DNA of 64,000 nt from Schistocephalus solidus (GCA_017591395.1 WEDG01003977.1:123642-187641), one strand, 5' to 3'; shown: positions 12,401 to 24,594, counted from the stretch's first letter. Numbers and translations are program-made. Notes: generated by a model not told the origin, from the sequence alone.

Positions 12401-14639
12401 CGTGGGGTTCACTCGCGCCCCCATGATCCTTTTCAAGTAGTCACTTTAAAGCTCGCAAGGCAAGGAGAGCGAATCAAGCGTCGGCCAAGTAACCAGTGCC
12501 TTCTATTGCCCCCGCAGCGTGGCGTTTCAGCTTTTGGATTTCTAATTGCACATAAGTCATAAATGATATCATCCCATTCACAGCGCAAATATTGGTTAAG
12601 GTACAAGGTTCTACACATCAGTGGGTCCCACAGCGATTCAACGGGGATTCCGCTATAACTCCAACAGTTCGTATATAATTGCTTGGAGGGAAAATTATTA
12701 GATGAAAATCTAACTTTATATTCACAGGATTTCCGAAGTTAAGTCCTCAGACTCAATTAGATCCCCACGCCACTATTGTTTATACTGTAGATGGGCATCT
12801 TCTAAGCTTGTTGCACTGCAAATGATAGCAATAAACACAGAGGGTTACGCAGATTTATAGTCAAAGTCCAAAAATTCCTTTCGTACATCCTTCGTTCCAT
12901 GATAATTCCTGTCGAAACTACAAAAGCAACCTCTACTGATTGGATTAATACCAGAAATCACACGGAAAATCGATGGGCCCGCTGATGAGTCAACGGCTCT
13001 ATGTTGCGTCAAACCACAGCAGAAAATTTGTAATCAACGTATCTCGGCTTCTAGCCGCTATCTGTGTTGGAAGTCGAGTGTGGCCACTCAATGCAGTCTG
13101 TGCTGTCAGATCTGCAGCCGTGAACATTACGCTGGTAGGCTGTTTAAGTTATATCAATAACCTAGGCATAAAAAGTCAGCGTAAATTCGGAAAATTTGGT
13201 CAATTTCTGATGGATGCATAAAATCGCATTTACCTTTAGTACTGTGCCGTGTCACTGTTAAACAATAACTGCTTCTGCCGGTTGGATGGCATTGGAGACT
13301 TGAAGGAGTAAAAAGCTGACGAGTTATTTCATCAACCACGAGCATTTTCGTTATGAGTACTTGCGACCGATAGAAGATGGAAATCCTAAGACATAAGCAA
13401 GTTTCCTCAAACGACAACGGATTAGTGCCCTGTAAGTTTGATGCTTCGATTCTAAAGCCCAATGCCGGTCATTTATAGGCTATTTTGCAGAGAAAAATTC
13501 TCCGAATATTAAAAGCCGGCCATGCAGCTTCAGTGATCTTAGCCCGACGTTTCTGAAATTAAGTATTGCAATGATCACGGTGCCGAGTTTTAGAACTAAT
13601 TAATTATGCTTATAGGGTTGAACAGTAACCATTCCGGCCACCCTAAATATGACGGGAATCCACAGTACTTGTGGATGGATTAGACCCAGTTGCAGTTGGG
13701 TTTGATGGCCACGCAACCGAACCTGATGTCGAAACAGTCACAAAAGCCAGTTCTGTTATACATTCAGGAAGTCTATATTTTTTCAGTTCTATAGCCCTTG
13801 TTTATCTGCGGGAACGAAAATTTAATGAGAAAGTTCTTCACCTCTGGATGAAGGAAAAATTTTCTTATTGAAAGCTTCCAAACGGTTTGATGCCATGAAA
13901 ATGAGGGCGACAAGGACTTGAATGCCGCTGGTAGCGTCCCAGTGCTGGTATAGAAACAAATCAATTGTAAATACGGCTAATGGCTATCCTGTAGCTCAGC
14001 ACATCTCAATAAATACTTGTGTCTGTTTCAATGAGCTAAATTAGAGACGGCTTTAAGGCCAGCTTCAACAAGATAAAGTTACGTCGATTTATGGGAGGCG
14101 GTCTACATGGCTTGGGGATTTATGGGTTTTAATGATCTGTGGAGAAAAGGACCAACTTTGTGGGAATTATCTTCAGATACCTCGTATTCATCTGAAACTT
14201 TGAAACCAAAATTATCTTCTACGATTTTGAAACGGTTTCCATAAGCTGTCCGACGTATTCTTCGGGACGTTGCCACTGCTCTCTAGTGGAGAGTAACCTC
14301 AGATAAAATGATGCTAGTCACTTCCGCAGAAACCAAGTGTACTGTAGCCTGAATTTCAACGTTCGCTGCAACGTCGATTATAGCCTACTATTTATAGCAC
14401 AAGTACACGAGGAACCTTCAACTTCTAGGCATTTGGCCTCGAAGGTTCAATGCATGTGCAGAGAGCATATTCGGCATAAAAACCATACGGTCTCAAGTCA
14501 GCTTTCATTTGTAAAGCGAAAACTGGACTTTTTCAAAGAGGCTAGCATGAGCCCCTGTCCTCGTGAAATAAATCACCGCTCAGATTATCATTATGACTAT
14601 GATTATAACCACCACAAAACTCACTGGAAATTTTATTCA
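12401..14639. other. AT-rich intergenic stretch
   Basis: I see no gene, repeat copy or RNA here. The open frames are short, have no recognisable domain and sit at no plausible splice sites. Confidence 0.6.
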
Positions 14640-15050
14640 CGATTAAGGTGTGGGTGAGAGTTAAGTTAAAGGTAAGATTTGGGGTTAGAGTCAGCATTCG
14701 GCTTAGTGTTAAGGTTATTATCTTGTTAGCTATAGGGTTTAGGTTAGTGTTAAGGTTATTAGTGTTAAGGTTAGTGTTAAGGTTATTAAGGTTATTATCT
14801 TGTTAGGTTATTAGGCTATTATCTTAGGTTATTATCTTGTTAGCTGTAGGGTTTAGGTTTAGGATAGTGTAGGGTTAAGATTAAGGTTGCAGTTTAGTTT
14901 TATGGTAGGGTCAGAGATAGCATTAAGACATGGGTATATCTACCCCTCCTGAAATTTACCGAAAGACAACCTACTTGAAGCGTACGGGGCGGTCCATATT
15001 CCCGTGTCCTGTGTAGGCGGTCATACAAGGCCTCCCTACCTGAGAGGACG
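14640..15050 (+). mobile_element. Foldback element, right half, with degenerate TTAGGG-like tract
   Basis: The sequence from 14650 to 14900 is built of GTTAAGGTTA, GGTTTAGG and GGTTATTA units. It is followed by GGGTATATCTACCCCTCCTGAA and a terminal part that includes GGCGGTC near 14988 and TGTAGGCGGTCATACA near 15013. The same order of parts occurs in the right half of the element at 32.41-32.80 kb. No matching left terminal repeat is visible, so this copy is truncated. Confidence 0.65.
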
Positions 15051-16868
15051 TAGGAAGAACAATGCCGAAATAAAAAGGGGAACAAAAATTCAGGTAAACA
15101 AATAATGACTCCTTATGCACGTGCCACTGGATATTTGTTCAGTTTGTATGCAAATTCTGCTGGGCAAACAGGGTTGGAGGGGGTTACACTTCTTCTCCTC
15201 TCCTGGTTCTGTACGTGCACCTACGAGAATAATTTGAGTCGTCTACTAAGCCATCTCAGGTGACCACTCACGCTGCTGAAATAGGGCTGGACAACTCATG
15301 GTGTTATCCCAACGACACGAAAAACGCCGGAAACAGCGGATGGGATGGGCTTTGCGTCACCTTACTCCGGATCAACTTACTCCCCACCCAGGCAGTGTGC
15401 GTGCTTAGACATATGGACTGTGGAAACCAGTCGTCTGTGGCTCCATGGCAGATGCTAGGGCGAGAGGGAAAAATAAGTTTCGTGTAAACCGAGGACGCAG
15501 GCATAGCATCAGCGGCATTCCCTACGGCAGGATGCGGGCGATGAGCACCCTGTTAGGCAACTTCGCTAGATTAACATATGTGCCAGTTCGCCGCAGAGGC
15601 TAGTAACTACTCCTCCCCCTCCCCTCTCCCTCTTCCTCGCTGAGCGCAGCACAAATCCATGAATAGTCACATCAGACCCGCAGTAGACACTCCTCCCATG
15701 TTACAGGTCACCCGACTCGCCTCAGACACACACGCACATGAACAAGAGCTGGCGCGGGCTGGGCAATTGCAGCTGAAATGCCGACAATAGCACGAACGAA
15801 ATAGTAAGCCGACGAGCGCGCGAACATGCGCCGACAGGGACATGGTTTGTAGTCCCATTAAGTTACGCGGCACCCGGCGTTCTGGGTCTAATAGCCGTCA
15901 GCCTCACCCGCCCGGCCCTGACCATTGTGGTGTGAGGTGGGTGGGTGGGTGAGGCGACAGTAACTTTGCGCCAAATTCGAGGTCTAAAGTATCAATCAAT
16001 GTCACGAGCGTGCATGTACGCACGCACACCCACGCAGCAGGGGTCAACTGCCGAAAGCTGTGTTCGAACGAGCACGCTCCAAGCTGTGTGAGCGTGAACA
16101 GAGAAGATGGACAGACAGAAGGGGAGGGGGGCGGACGCAGTGAGTCGTCGAGGCGGTTAGGGAAGGAGAGTTTGCAGGGTGGCCGAGTCCATGCAGTGAC
16201 CCGAAACCTACCCGGTTGGCGTCCGGTCGACCGACCACCGCTGTCAGTTACGAGTCCACTACTCCAACAAATTTATGGATGTGCGGTTGCGAGGTCTATA
16301 AGCACAGCGGCGGATTAGCTGACACACGTTACATATTGCTTGTTCCTATCTTGAAAACAGCCACATTAGGCTTAAGGAAGGGTGGTAGCAGCATGCGCAG
16401 ATAATCTAACCTCTGGTCATTCAGGAAAGAATATTATGCACTAACAGCCAATGGACGCAAGTGACTAACAGTGGGGTTTGAGCCTTACATGAGCGAATTA
16501 GAAGACAAGGTTGTTTAGCCGCAACTTTCGCATTAACTGATCAAGGTGTGGAATTACCAACTGCCTTTTATAAAGCAGTGCAAGCGAAGGAAAGGCAGAA
16601 CAGCGGTTCAGTCTCGAGAATGTTCGCATACAGAAGGACGTGTTTCGAAGGATCCTCGTTTTATACTTCATTCACTGGGGATAGGGGGAGGACAAACGGA
16701 CCCAAACCAAGGATCCAGTGTGATAAACGGAACAGTTGGTGGATGAACGCTCATCGATCGGTTATGGGACCCACTGGTCCGTTCTTTCTTGGGGCTCACT
16801 CTCCATCCCTCCAGCAGCCGCACAACAGCTATTATTATAGGCATATGAACATTGCCGAAAAAGGCAAG
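15051..16868. other. Gene-free stretch with GC-rich island at about 15.6-16.35 kb
   Basis: The island holds GTGGGTGGGTGGG, CACGCACACCCACGC and short polypyrimidine runs and contrasts with the AT-rich flanks. It could be a promoter or an untranslated first exon, possibly of the minus-strand zinc-finger gene 4 kb away. No open frame in it shows a recognisable domain or paired splice sites. Confidence 0.35.
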
Positions 16869-17076
16869 GGAGACTGGACTGGCCATTTCTGGCTTTTTAG
16901 TCGTCATCAGACAGCCATACCCAACCCCAGGTGTTGCGCCACCAGAGCCTCGAGGTTTAGAGTGTTTGATTTCTAATCAACAGGTCACGAGTTCAAGCTT
17001 TGGGTGGCGCAACACCCGGTTTGGATATGGCGGCCTGATGACGGCTAATAAGCCAGAAATTGCCATTCCAGTCCCC
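16869..17076 (+). mobile_element. tRNA-derived SINE (type B) with a second body copy inverted head to head
   Basis: Two arms of about 75 bases (16869-16944 and 17001-17076) are inverted repeats of each other, sharing GGTGTTGCGCCACC and the motif that reads TAAGCCAGAAAT on the plus strand of the right arm. The 56-base centre is tRNA-like. An A-box-like GGTTTAGAGTG begins near 16953, a stem TTGA/TCAA encloses a seven-base loop with TCT in anticodon position, and a B-box-like GAGTTCAAGC ends near 16999. The right arm follows the tRNA head exactly as in the copy at 63860-63996, so head plus right arm is the SINE. The left arm is the body of a second copy in the opposite orientation. Confidence 0.75.
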
Positions 17077-18779
17077 CTCTTTTGACAATGTCCATCGGCC
17101 TAAAGGGAAGAGTCTTTTGAGCCAAGACAGTAGTAACAGTCTACAGAGCCCTGAGAGATTAAAAGCAAGTCATTATGGCAGAAAACGCATGTGGCTCATT
17201 CAGAGCGGATGATGAAGGATAACATTGCTCTCTTACTTGCGGCTGACTCAGCGAGGCCTGAGCATCGACGGATCGGGACTGACCACATTGCTCTAAATTG
17301 GGTCATCGTCCATGACACTTATGCACCACTGTGTGAAGTCACGGGTGATGAACGTAGTCTCTTAAACCCTGACGGAAAACTTTGACGCGGAAGATGTGGC
17401 AAACCATAGTACCGACAGTACGATGGGGTAACTGTAGGTGTGGCGGTTAAAATCTCGTTTCCTCCATCGCCATACCTATATATCCGCGGCCGGTGTGAAT
17501 TGGTGTTACTGCTTAGTAAAAGAATGAAGCCCAAAAACTTCCACAAGATGTGTGCGAACCTGGTAGGCCAATTATCACCGTAAACAAAGAGAGCTGGGGC
17601 GATTTTGAGCAGAAACAAGTAGGAGCACATGATTAATCCTGAGGTACATTGTGAGCATGTGATCAGAGCACCTTATCGTGCGAACAGGATACAGGGCTCT
17701 CCATTCACGGAGGACTTGTGCCGAAACTAGGTCAAACCGCAAATAAATTAGATTTCAGTTAATCTACCCACGTCTGTTAAAATGTTTTAGCCGAGATAAG
17801 TAACCAAAGTGTATAAAACTGTTAAGATGCATTTTGGTGTGGAGAGCGTATTATTGCTCGATGCGGAAAATTATGTTCACCTTTTCCCACGTCAGGGGCC
17901 CACTGTCATATGATATACCTCTGTTTTATCGGCCTGAGCAACTGTAATACAAGATATGTCTTATTCTGACGAGTTCTCGCGAATGATCGCCTGTTGATGT
18001 GCACTACAGACCCAGATAATTTCACTGAACTTACCGTAAACAGGACGCCTCGTTTACCTAAAAGGTAGGCAGTAGTCTTATTCTTGTCTCCGTGAAGTTA
18101 ACGCCGAGTCTGAGGAAGATGAACAGTGACCACTAAAAGGTGAAGCAAATTCACCGTATTCACAAAATTAATGTATGCTTTTGAATTTTTAACGAGAGTA
18201 AAAAAATGAAGGTAACACATGTCAGTTACTGCACATCCAAAACAGCCCAAAAACGGTCTTAGCACAGGCATTGGACAAGGGTTAAGACAATAGTTTCGTT
18301 ACTCTTCTGCAGTGGTACGGCGCAACTATGGGCATCCATCATTTGCTACTAGGCATTGCCCATGTACTCTCAGACTGAACACCAGTTGGCAAATAACACG
18401 TTATTCTCTTATCAAAAGCAATATCCAAATAATTTCCCGTTCCTTGGGCGGGTTTGTATTTGTGCGCGAATTCGCCTAGAGTAAGACGGACTTTCGACGT
18501 AACCCAATCTTGCTCTCCTTCAATAACCCGTTTTCTTTTGGCAAGTCAGAGCCAATCAGACCGGAGGTTGATGTGGAAATTGAGGTTGACTATTATGAAC
18601 AAGCCGTCTATGCGTGCCACTCACGATACGTTTCCCATAAATTGCACCAGACTTATGTAAAGGCATCTGGACTTCACGTGTGTTCGAGAGTGTAATTAAA
18701 GCCAGAATGGGAAGGAGAGATTGTAGCCTGACTCCCAGTTCATCAATAATTCAAAAATCTTTCAATGAAGGTCAAAGTA
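17077..18779. other. AT-rich intergenic stretch
   Basis: I see nothing here that I can support as a gene, RNA or repeat. Confidence 0.6.
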
Positions 18780-18975
18780 TCCTGCCAGTTGCCAATCTTC
18801 CAAGCTGCGACCACTAGTGGCTAATGAGTGATTCAAGCGCGCCAGCTTTACTATGGTGAGGAATGTGCTGGTGTGCCATGAAGATGGATCCATCAATGTC
18901 ACCCTAACTCCCTCTTCCATCTCTCATACACCACTCGAATCTCCGAGCCTGTCAACCAACGTGTAATGAGGTGGG
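18780..18975 (+). repeat. LINE-1F 3'-UTR repeat fragment, copy b (diverged, internal piece)
   Basis: GTTGCCAATCTTCCAAGC, TTCAAGCGCGCCAG and TATGGTGAGGAATGTGCTG match the inner part of the LINE 3' UTR. Compare GGCAACCTTCCAAGCCACGG and TATAGTGAGGAACATGCG at 24083-24157. The terminal GTTCGACC end is missing, so this is an old fragment. Confidence 0.6.
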
Positions 18976-20649
18976 TTCAGTGATTGACGTTGCATGAAGG
19001 CCTACATGTATGATAGTAACTGTGGCCTTGCACAGAGAGCAGCATTTTCCGATAAAAGTGCACCTTGAACCAATCGGGCACCCGTCAAGCACGTCCGCAA
19101 TGCAGCCCGCTATGGGAGAGGCAGCTCTATCTCTCTCTCTCACTCTCTCTCATATACCAATAGCATGTCCGCATAAAACGTCTGAGGCTGGGATTTAGCG
19201 TGCACACGTTCTTAATCTAACGCATTTCACACCGAAAGTGAGATGTGCAATAGGAAGGGGCTGCTACGATCTCACCTTCATTCGAAAGTGAAACCGAGTT
19301 AGCCCATTAGCTGATCACCTTCTTATTCAGGCTTTTATCTTCAATATATCGGTGGATCCTCCGGGCCTCTTCAATCGGACTGGTTATGATAGCCAAGGCA
19401 ACGGTTGACGTTGCTAATGTCCCCACCTGCCGCGCGCTATGGCTCTCATTAAAGATACTGACAGTTATCACTGTAAGAGTATTGCGGAGTTGTAATACAT
19501 GAAAAAGGAGCGTGAACGGAGCTATGGGCGCCGGTTCTTCAGTCACACTGCGAAGGATAACCTGATGTCTGGCTAGGCCGGTGCGAAGTTGAAATATATG
19601 GCCACAGTGGAGAAAGACTGAATCGAAGCCTGCACTGCTGACGATGTCCAGTATAGGTGGCTACTAAAGGGTTTTGAGAGGATAGAGAGAGATGGCTAGG
19701 TTATATCAAAGTGAGGTCAGACGAGCGCAATGATTTCAATCGCGATATTGTCGGCGTTAGGTTTTCTAGGGACGGATAAGTCGTATCCACATCGCAAAGT
19801 GTCAGACACGGTCATAAAGGTAAATCCGGACCTTGAACACAGGCTGAAAATGGAGACACCATGATGGAGTTTGGGCACTGGCCTTGTTGTTGTTGATTCG
19901 AGGATATCTGACTCAGTTTTGACGATTATGTGGACACGTGTCGTATGCGTTTTGGCTAAGTTGGTCGCAGTGTATGAAGTGCTTCTAACACGTTTTGGTC
20001 AATCTTGTTTGTAAGTACTTGCAACTATAAACTCATGAAGAACCGTTTCTGCATGCGTTCATTAGTCATCCTCACAATTTGGTAGATCAATCGTAGTTGA
20101 ATCCGGTCACGCATGGCCTGGATATTCCGTCAACTCAAGGATCTGGGTCTCCATAATCCGTTTCTACCACTTCACCTACAAAATCAATCGCAAATAGCTT
20201 AGGTGGGAGCGGATTGGTTTCGATGCTTGAATTTGTTCACTTTTTCGGGTTCCCACAGGGTACTATCGGGATGGGAACCACGCACTTATCTACTTTGTCG
20301 CTGAGGGGGTGATACAATAATTATAGTTTTAGTATTACGGTCTCTGAACCGCCGATAAAGTTTTCGGATCGTGACTCTGACCTTGTCAGCAATTCCGATG
20401 AGTCCACCGCACGTACAAACGAGGTTAATTGAATAAGGAGGGCTCAAAATGTGCCACATGAGATCACCACCAGTAGAAGAGAACGAGCTTCCGGAAATAT
20501 GACTATGTTGGTAGGCATGTGTTAGAAGGAATCTCAGGTAGACAGTCCAATAAGAAGTTCTTAGAGCATACTTTTATAAAGATGGCGCCAATAACACCCA
20601 TCCATTCGAAGGTGTGTTCAAAATTGTATTCGCATTTAAAGGTGCAGCG
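18976..20649. other. Gene-free stretch with short (TC)n tract
   Basis: A short TC-rich microsatellite lies at 19126-19151. Nothing else can be supported; the open frames are short and featureless. Confidence 0.55.
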
Positions 20650-20735
20650 AGTCTACCGAGTTTTTCAAAAATGGTTCTAACAAATTATTCATATCTGCCA
20701 AAAGCCTCTGGTAATTAATTGTGCATCCAGTGAAT
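20650..20735 (+). mobile_element. tRNA-derived SINE (type A), 3' body fragment
   Basis: CCGAGTTTTTCA, then ATCTGCCAAAAGCCTC and TAATTAATTGTG match the sequence after the tRNA-like head in the copies at 20797-21020 and 36112-36330. The tRNA head is missing here. It lies about 60 bases upstream of the full copy in the same orientation. Confidence 0.6.
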
Positions 20736-20796
20736 TCTAGATGGATTGCTTAGGAAATCCTGCTTTGGCAGTCCGCTTACTGTATCAGAACTTGTG

Positions 20797-21020
20797 TATT
20801 CTATACGTTGCAGTAGGCTGGGCGGGTAACTTGACCAAAGTGTGATTAAACTCACGGCTCCCGGTGGGGCCTCGTAACTCAGTTGGCTAGAGCGTTGGCT
20901 GTTGTAAAGCCTTCCCCTTGCTGGCGTGGGTTCGAATCCCACCGAGGTCACCGAGTTTTTCACAAGAAGGTCAAATAACTTATCGAAATCTGTTAAAATC
21001 CTCTGCTGCCTAATTGTGTT
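20797..21020 (+). mobile_element. tRNA-derived SINE (type A) with tRNA-like head at about 20874-20955
   Basis: The head begins GCCTCGTAACTCAGTTGG (an A box) and contains a perfect five-base T stem, GTGGG/CCCAC, around the loop TTCGAAT (a B box). The anticodon arm GGCT/AGCC encloses GTTGTAA, which puts TGT in anticodon position after the expected T33. About 14 bases lie between the anticodon and T arms, like a long variable arm. Acceptor ends GCCTCG and CGAGGT pair with one wobble. The head is embedded in a repeat whose flanks recur at 36112-36330: ATACGTTGCAGTAGG before it and CCGAGTTTTTCAC after it. It is therefore read as a SINE with an RNA polymerase III promoter rather than a working tRNA gene. 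Confidence 0.75.
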
Positions 21021-22072
21021 TCTACCAAAAATTAAAAAAGCCAAGCTCGCCAGCACAACAAGGCCCTTGCCTCTGAAGAGGAGCCTAGAAATGGAGAATA
21101 AGGATTGTGGATCCGCAAACCTTCGTATATAGAAGTTACTATCTGTTACATGGTACTTTTTGGAGTTTATGTCACAGACAGCGTACACGCCCTAAAACCT
21201 TCCTTCACAACAGATGCTACGTATCCTGTATCAGTATCAGAATCAGCAAACACGTCCAGTTGGCCAATACAGGTATGCTGGACGAAGCCTCGAATGTCAG
21301 GGTGTTTTAATCTCATATGAGCGTGAAAACACGTCCTTTGGTGTAGCCTGTTACACAAACTGGAAACTGGGTTGTGCGTGACACGAGTAGATGGACTGGT
21401 TACGTGTAACATTTACCGCTTTCGCGTTCGCCTCCGCCATCTTTCCCTTATCACTGGATGATGCGCATGTATATTTCTAATTCCCACGAAAATCTGCTGA
21501 GTGGCAATGGTCGAATTGCCACTTTTGGTTATGTAGGTAATTAGCAGTTGCCATTGCTCCTCTAGGAAAGTCAGGACAAAGGAGTAAGCATTATCAGTCG
21601 ATTCCGGAAAATTATAGGGTACACAACAGTACTTGGCAAATGATCCTTAAGTAGCATCTTTTTTAAAGAGTGGGCTTTCATTTGGTAGAACGTATCACAG
21701 TTTTTTTATAAAAAGCCATAGCAAACGTTAGACAATATGAGTAAACCTAAAGCACCAGCTCACCCACCTCTGCAAATATTGATAAGCCCGACACTTGAAA
21801 ATATCTGCCCACATGCTGAGTTGCGTTTTGACAGTTGACAATATTACACCGCAACTTATCCATTCTCGCGAATCCAGTCGATACTACTCACAGAGTCGGT
21901 CACAGAGAAGCCTTTCAGGTTGTCTACCAGACACTTACCAATGCGTATATGGGCCTGCACCAGCGGATGCTAGCAAAATTTGAGGCGGTGGCCATATAGC
22001 TAGTGAATCCAGCGCTGTGTAGTCAAAAGATTCGGGTATGGGTGCTCTGTCTTCCATGGCCGACGCCATATA
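21021..22072. other. AT-rich intergenic stretch
   Basis: No gene or known repeat that I can support. Confidence 0.55.
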
Positions 22073-22265
22073 CAGGTATTGATCACACGCCGCCCCGACC
22101 CTCTGATGATATTGGTTGACTCCTCGTAATTGACAGTGATGTTCACTCAGCGTACTCGACCTACAAACATCGCTCACACTCTAACATACTTCCCTGCCAC
22201 CCTTAGTCCCAATGACCACAAGAAGTCGACCTCAGCTTACCGTCGGCATGACAACGATGAGTGTT
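22073..22265 (+). repeat. Interspersed repeat XY, copy 1
   Basis: Part X (22073-22142) contains CAGGTATTGATCACACG and part Y (22145-22262) contains ACTCGACCTACAAACATCGC and CCCAATGACCACA. Both parts recur at 57250-57530, where X is inverted. A LINE-1F 3'-UTR fragment begins directly after Y. Confidence 0.65.
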
Positions 22266-22267
22266 CA

Positions 22268-22765
22268 CCGACAGTTCGATCGTCGTATCCGACGATTTCA
22301 ACCGTGTGCCCCACAGTAAGGTAGGTCAAGGATGGCGACTTGCGTGTGAACTAGATCATAGTGAAGATGGACGTGCGGTGCATCTACTGCATTCTGTCCT
22401 CAACCACCTGGACACTGTGTCATGACCAAATCAAGAAGACCAACAGTGGGAGAGGGCACTGGTGGTTGGCGTGGGCGGAGCCGTCCCTAAGCGCGCCGCC
22501 AGACCCAAATCGGATCCCACGGAGTGGGGGTGCCACAGAGACCACATTAAAAAGGAGTCATCACTGCCTGACTCTCAATCCGCCAGTCGGCCACTCCACA
22601 CAAACACACACTGGTTGACCGCGCGGTCCGAGTTATCAGGGGGCAACCGTTCAAGCCATGGCTTTTAGCACGTCAAATTGTTTATAGGGTGGAAAATGCG
22701 CTGAGTCGTCGAGCTCACTCTCTATTCCCATTCCCAGGCTCTGACCACCGTCCGAGCCAGTTAGT
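22268..22765 (+). repeat. LINE-1F 3'-UTR repeat fragment, copy c
   Basis: The copy starts at the shared edge (CAGTTCGATCGTCG) and runs about 500 bases through GATCCCACGGAGTGGG, GGTCCGAGTTATC, AAGCCATGGCTTTTAGCAC and GTCCGAGCCAGTTAGT. It is one of the longest solitary copies. The LINE sense strand is minus here. Confidence 0.85.
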
Positions 22766-23701
22766 AGACGGCGCGGGGAACGAGTGCAGCTGCTATTTGA
22801 TATAATAACCTCGTCTACGAGTACCGAGTACACGACCCGGCCCTCCAAACACAAGCACCAGTATTTCACACAAAAGTGGCTAAGCAGGACCGAGGAGGGT
22901 CAAAATGTAGACACTATCAACCCTATCAATTTCTCATATTTTTATTACTTCTGTAACGGTATAGGCCTGCCGACGAAGTTCCGAAAATATGCGTTTGTCG
23001 AATTAACCGTTCAATTTTAATATAGGAGTATTCGTTGAACTTGGCAGCTAATAGTTCGGACCTTACCAGTGGATTTGACCGTGCGTCAACTCAACGGGAA
23101 ATAGTGTGAAAAACCGATTTTTTCACCCACCTTGAACTGTTTTTACTACTATTCTTTCCTGTCTTCCTTCTCTTTAAATTTATATCCTTCTCCAGGCTCA
23201 CCCAATGAGCATAGCAATACAGTTGATTTTCCATCGCATGGAATGTTAACCGAGATTATAAATGTGTTTTCGATTAGAAAACATTTATTAAGTAGGGTTT
23301 TAATATTAATTATCCAGCAGCATAATCCACGTCAGGATGCTGACTTTTGAACGAGCTTCTTTCCGAATGCCTGCAAAAAGTACACTGTAATAAAGTAAAT
23401 GCTTATGTAGCATGCATTTTTCCCATGGAATTTTGATGCGCTCACAATTTCAGAGGTACGCATAGAAAACATGGACCAAAGTATACTTTCGTGTACTGAC
23501 TCAGTAGCAAAGTGCGTCTTCTTTAAAATTTATACATGAAGAAAGGGTAGTTTTTGGTTCTAAAATTAGCTAATTAGGAGATATTTAAGACCGAAAATTC
23601 CATTCATAAAGCATCTTATCTGTACACTTATTAATTATTGTTGTCAAGTATAGAGCATAGTCCACATCCACTGCAAAATTTTGTGAGCACTACATACACG
23701 A
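22766..23701. other. AT-rich intergenic stretch
   Basis: I see no supported feature. Confidence 0.55.
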
Positions 23702-24530
23702 CTGTTCGAACGTCGATTTCGACGAGGTCCACCGTATGCTCCACACCAGGTGGTGCAGGGACGGTGACTTGCGCATGAATTAGTTTTAAGTGATAGTAGC
23801 CTTGTGCTGCAGCTACCGCACTCACTCCTCCTCCCCCACCTGAGCCCGGTGTCAAGACAGAGTCAAGAAGACCGGCGATGGGAGAGGGCGCAGGTGGCTG
23901 GCGTGACCGGAGCCGCCCCTGGGTGTACCACAACACCTGACTCGGATCCCACGGAGTGGGAGTGCCATAAAGGCCACATTAAGAAGGAGCCATTGCAGCC
24001 TAACACTCAGTCCGCCTTTCAGCCACTCCACACAAAACACACATTGGGCTGACCACGTGGTCCGAGTTATCCCGTCAGTTGGCAACCTTCCAAGCCACGG
24101 CTTTTAGCGCACCGTGATAGTTTCAAGCGCGTCAGATTGTTTATAGTGAGGAACATGCGCTGACCTGTTGACCTCACTCTCTCCCCCACCCCTACAATCA
24201 GACCACCATCCGAGCCAGTCAGTTGTCTGATGTGGGAGTGGGCGCGTTGGCTGACGGGTCGGCGTACCCGTCTTCGCGCGCTACAGCACGACCTGGTACC
24301 CATAACGCACACACCAGGATTCACTAACTCAGGGGATATGGAGCAGCCATTGCCGTCTGACTCCCAGTCCACTGGTCAGCCACTCGACACACACAGCACA
24401 TATACTGAGCCGACGGCGTGGTCTGGTGGAAGCGTCAGATTGGCAGCCTTCCCAGCCACGATTTCTAGGAAACCGTGATATACTCTGGTAAATGGTGATT
24501 GTGAGGGTTTTGTATATGTATTACTGTAGG
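23702..24530 (-). mobile_element. LINE-1F 3' UTR (source of the dispersed repeat family)
   Basis: The region after the finger-coding end has two parts. The inner segment (24530 to about 24240) has CACCAGGATTCACTAAC on the plus strand. The outer segment (24240-23702) has GGCAACCTTCCAAGCCACGG and CGGATCCCACGGAGTGGG and ends at GTTCGAACGTCG. The same two parts follow the finger-coding end of the plus-strand copy at 51076-51942, which shows that they belong to the LINE. The apparent proteins in this region in any frame are translations of UTR. Confidence 0.75.
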
Positions 24531-24594
24531 TGGTGTGCGCTGATGTGGCTTAGCCTCCGGTGGTTTACCACAGGTTGTCGTGGAGGCTCATGTG

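Noticed and set aside
14650..14900. True interstitial telomere
   Set aside because: The units are degenerate, and the tract is joined to the same terminal arm as the 32.4-kb element.
20874..20955. A functional tRNA gene
   Set aside because: The same head with the same flanks occurs at 36.19 kb with a different anticodon, the spacer before the T arm is long, and it sits in a repeat. A SINE fits better.
23852..24085. Protein-like frame of 77 codons beginning MPTDGITRTTW, repeated at 43549-43986 and 51554-51787
   Set aside because: It recurs because it is read from the LINE 3' UTR repeat. It changes frame between copies and has no domain.
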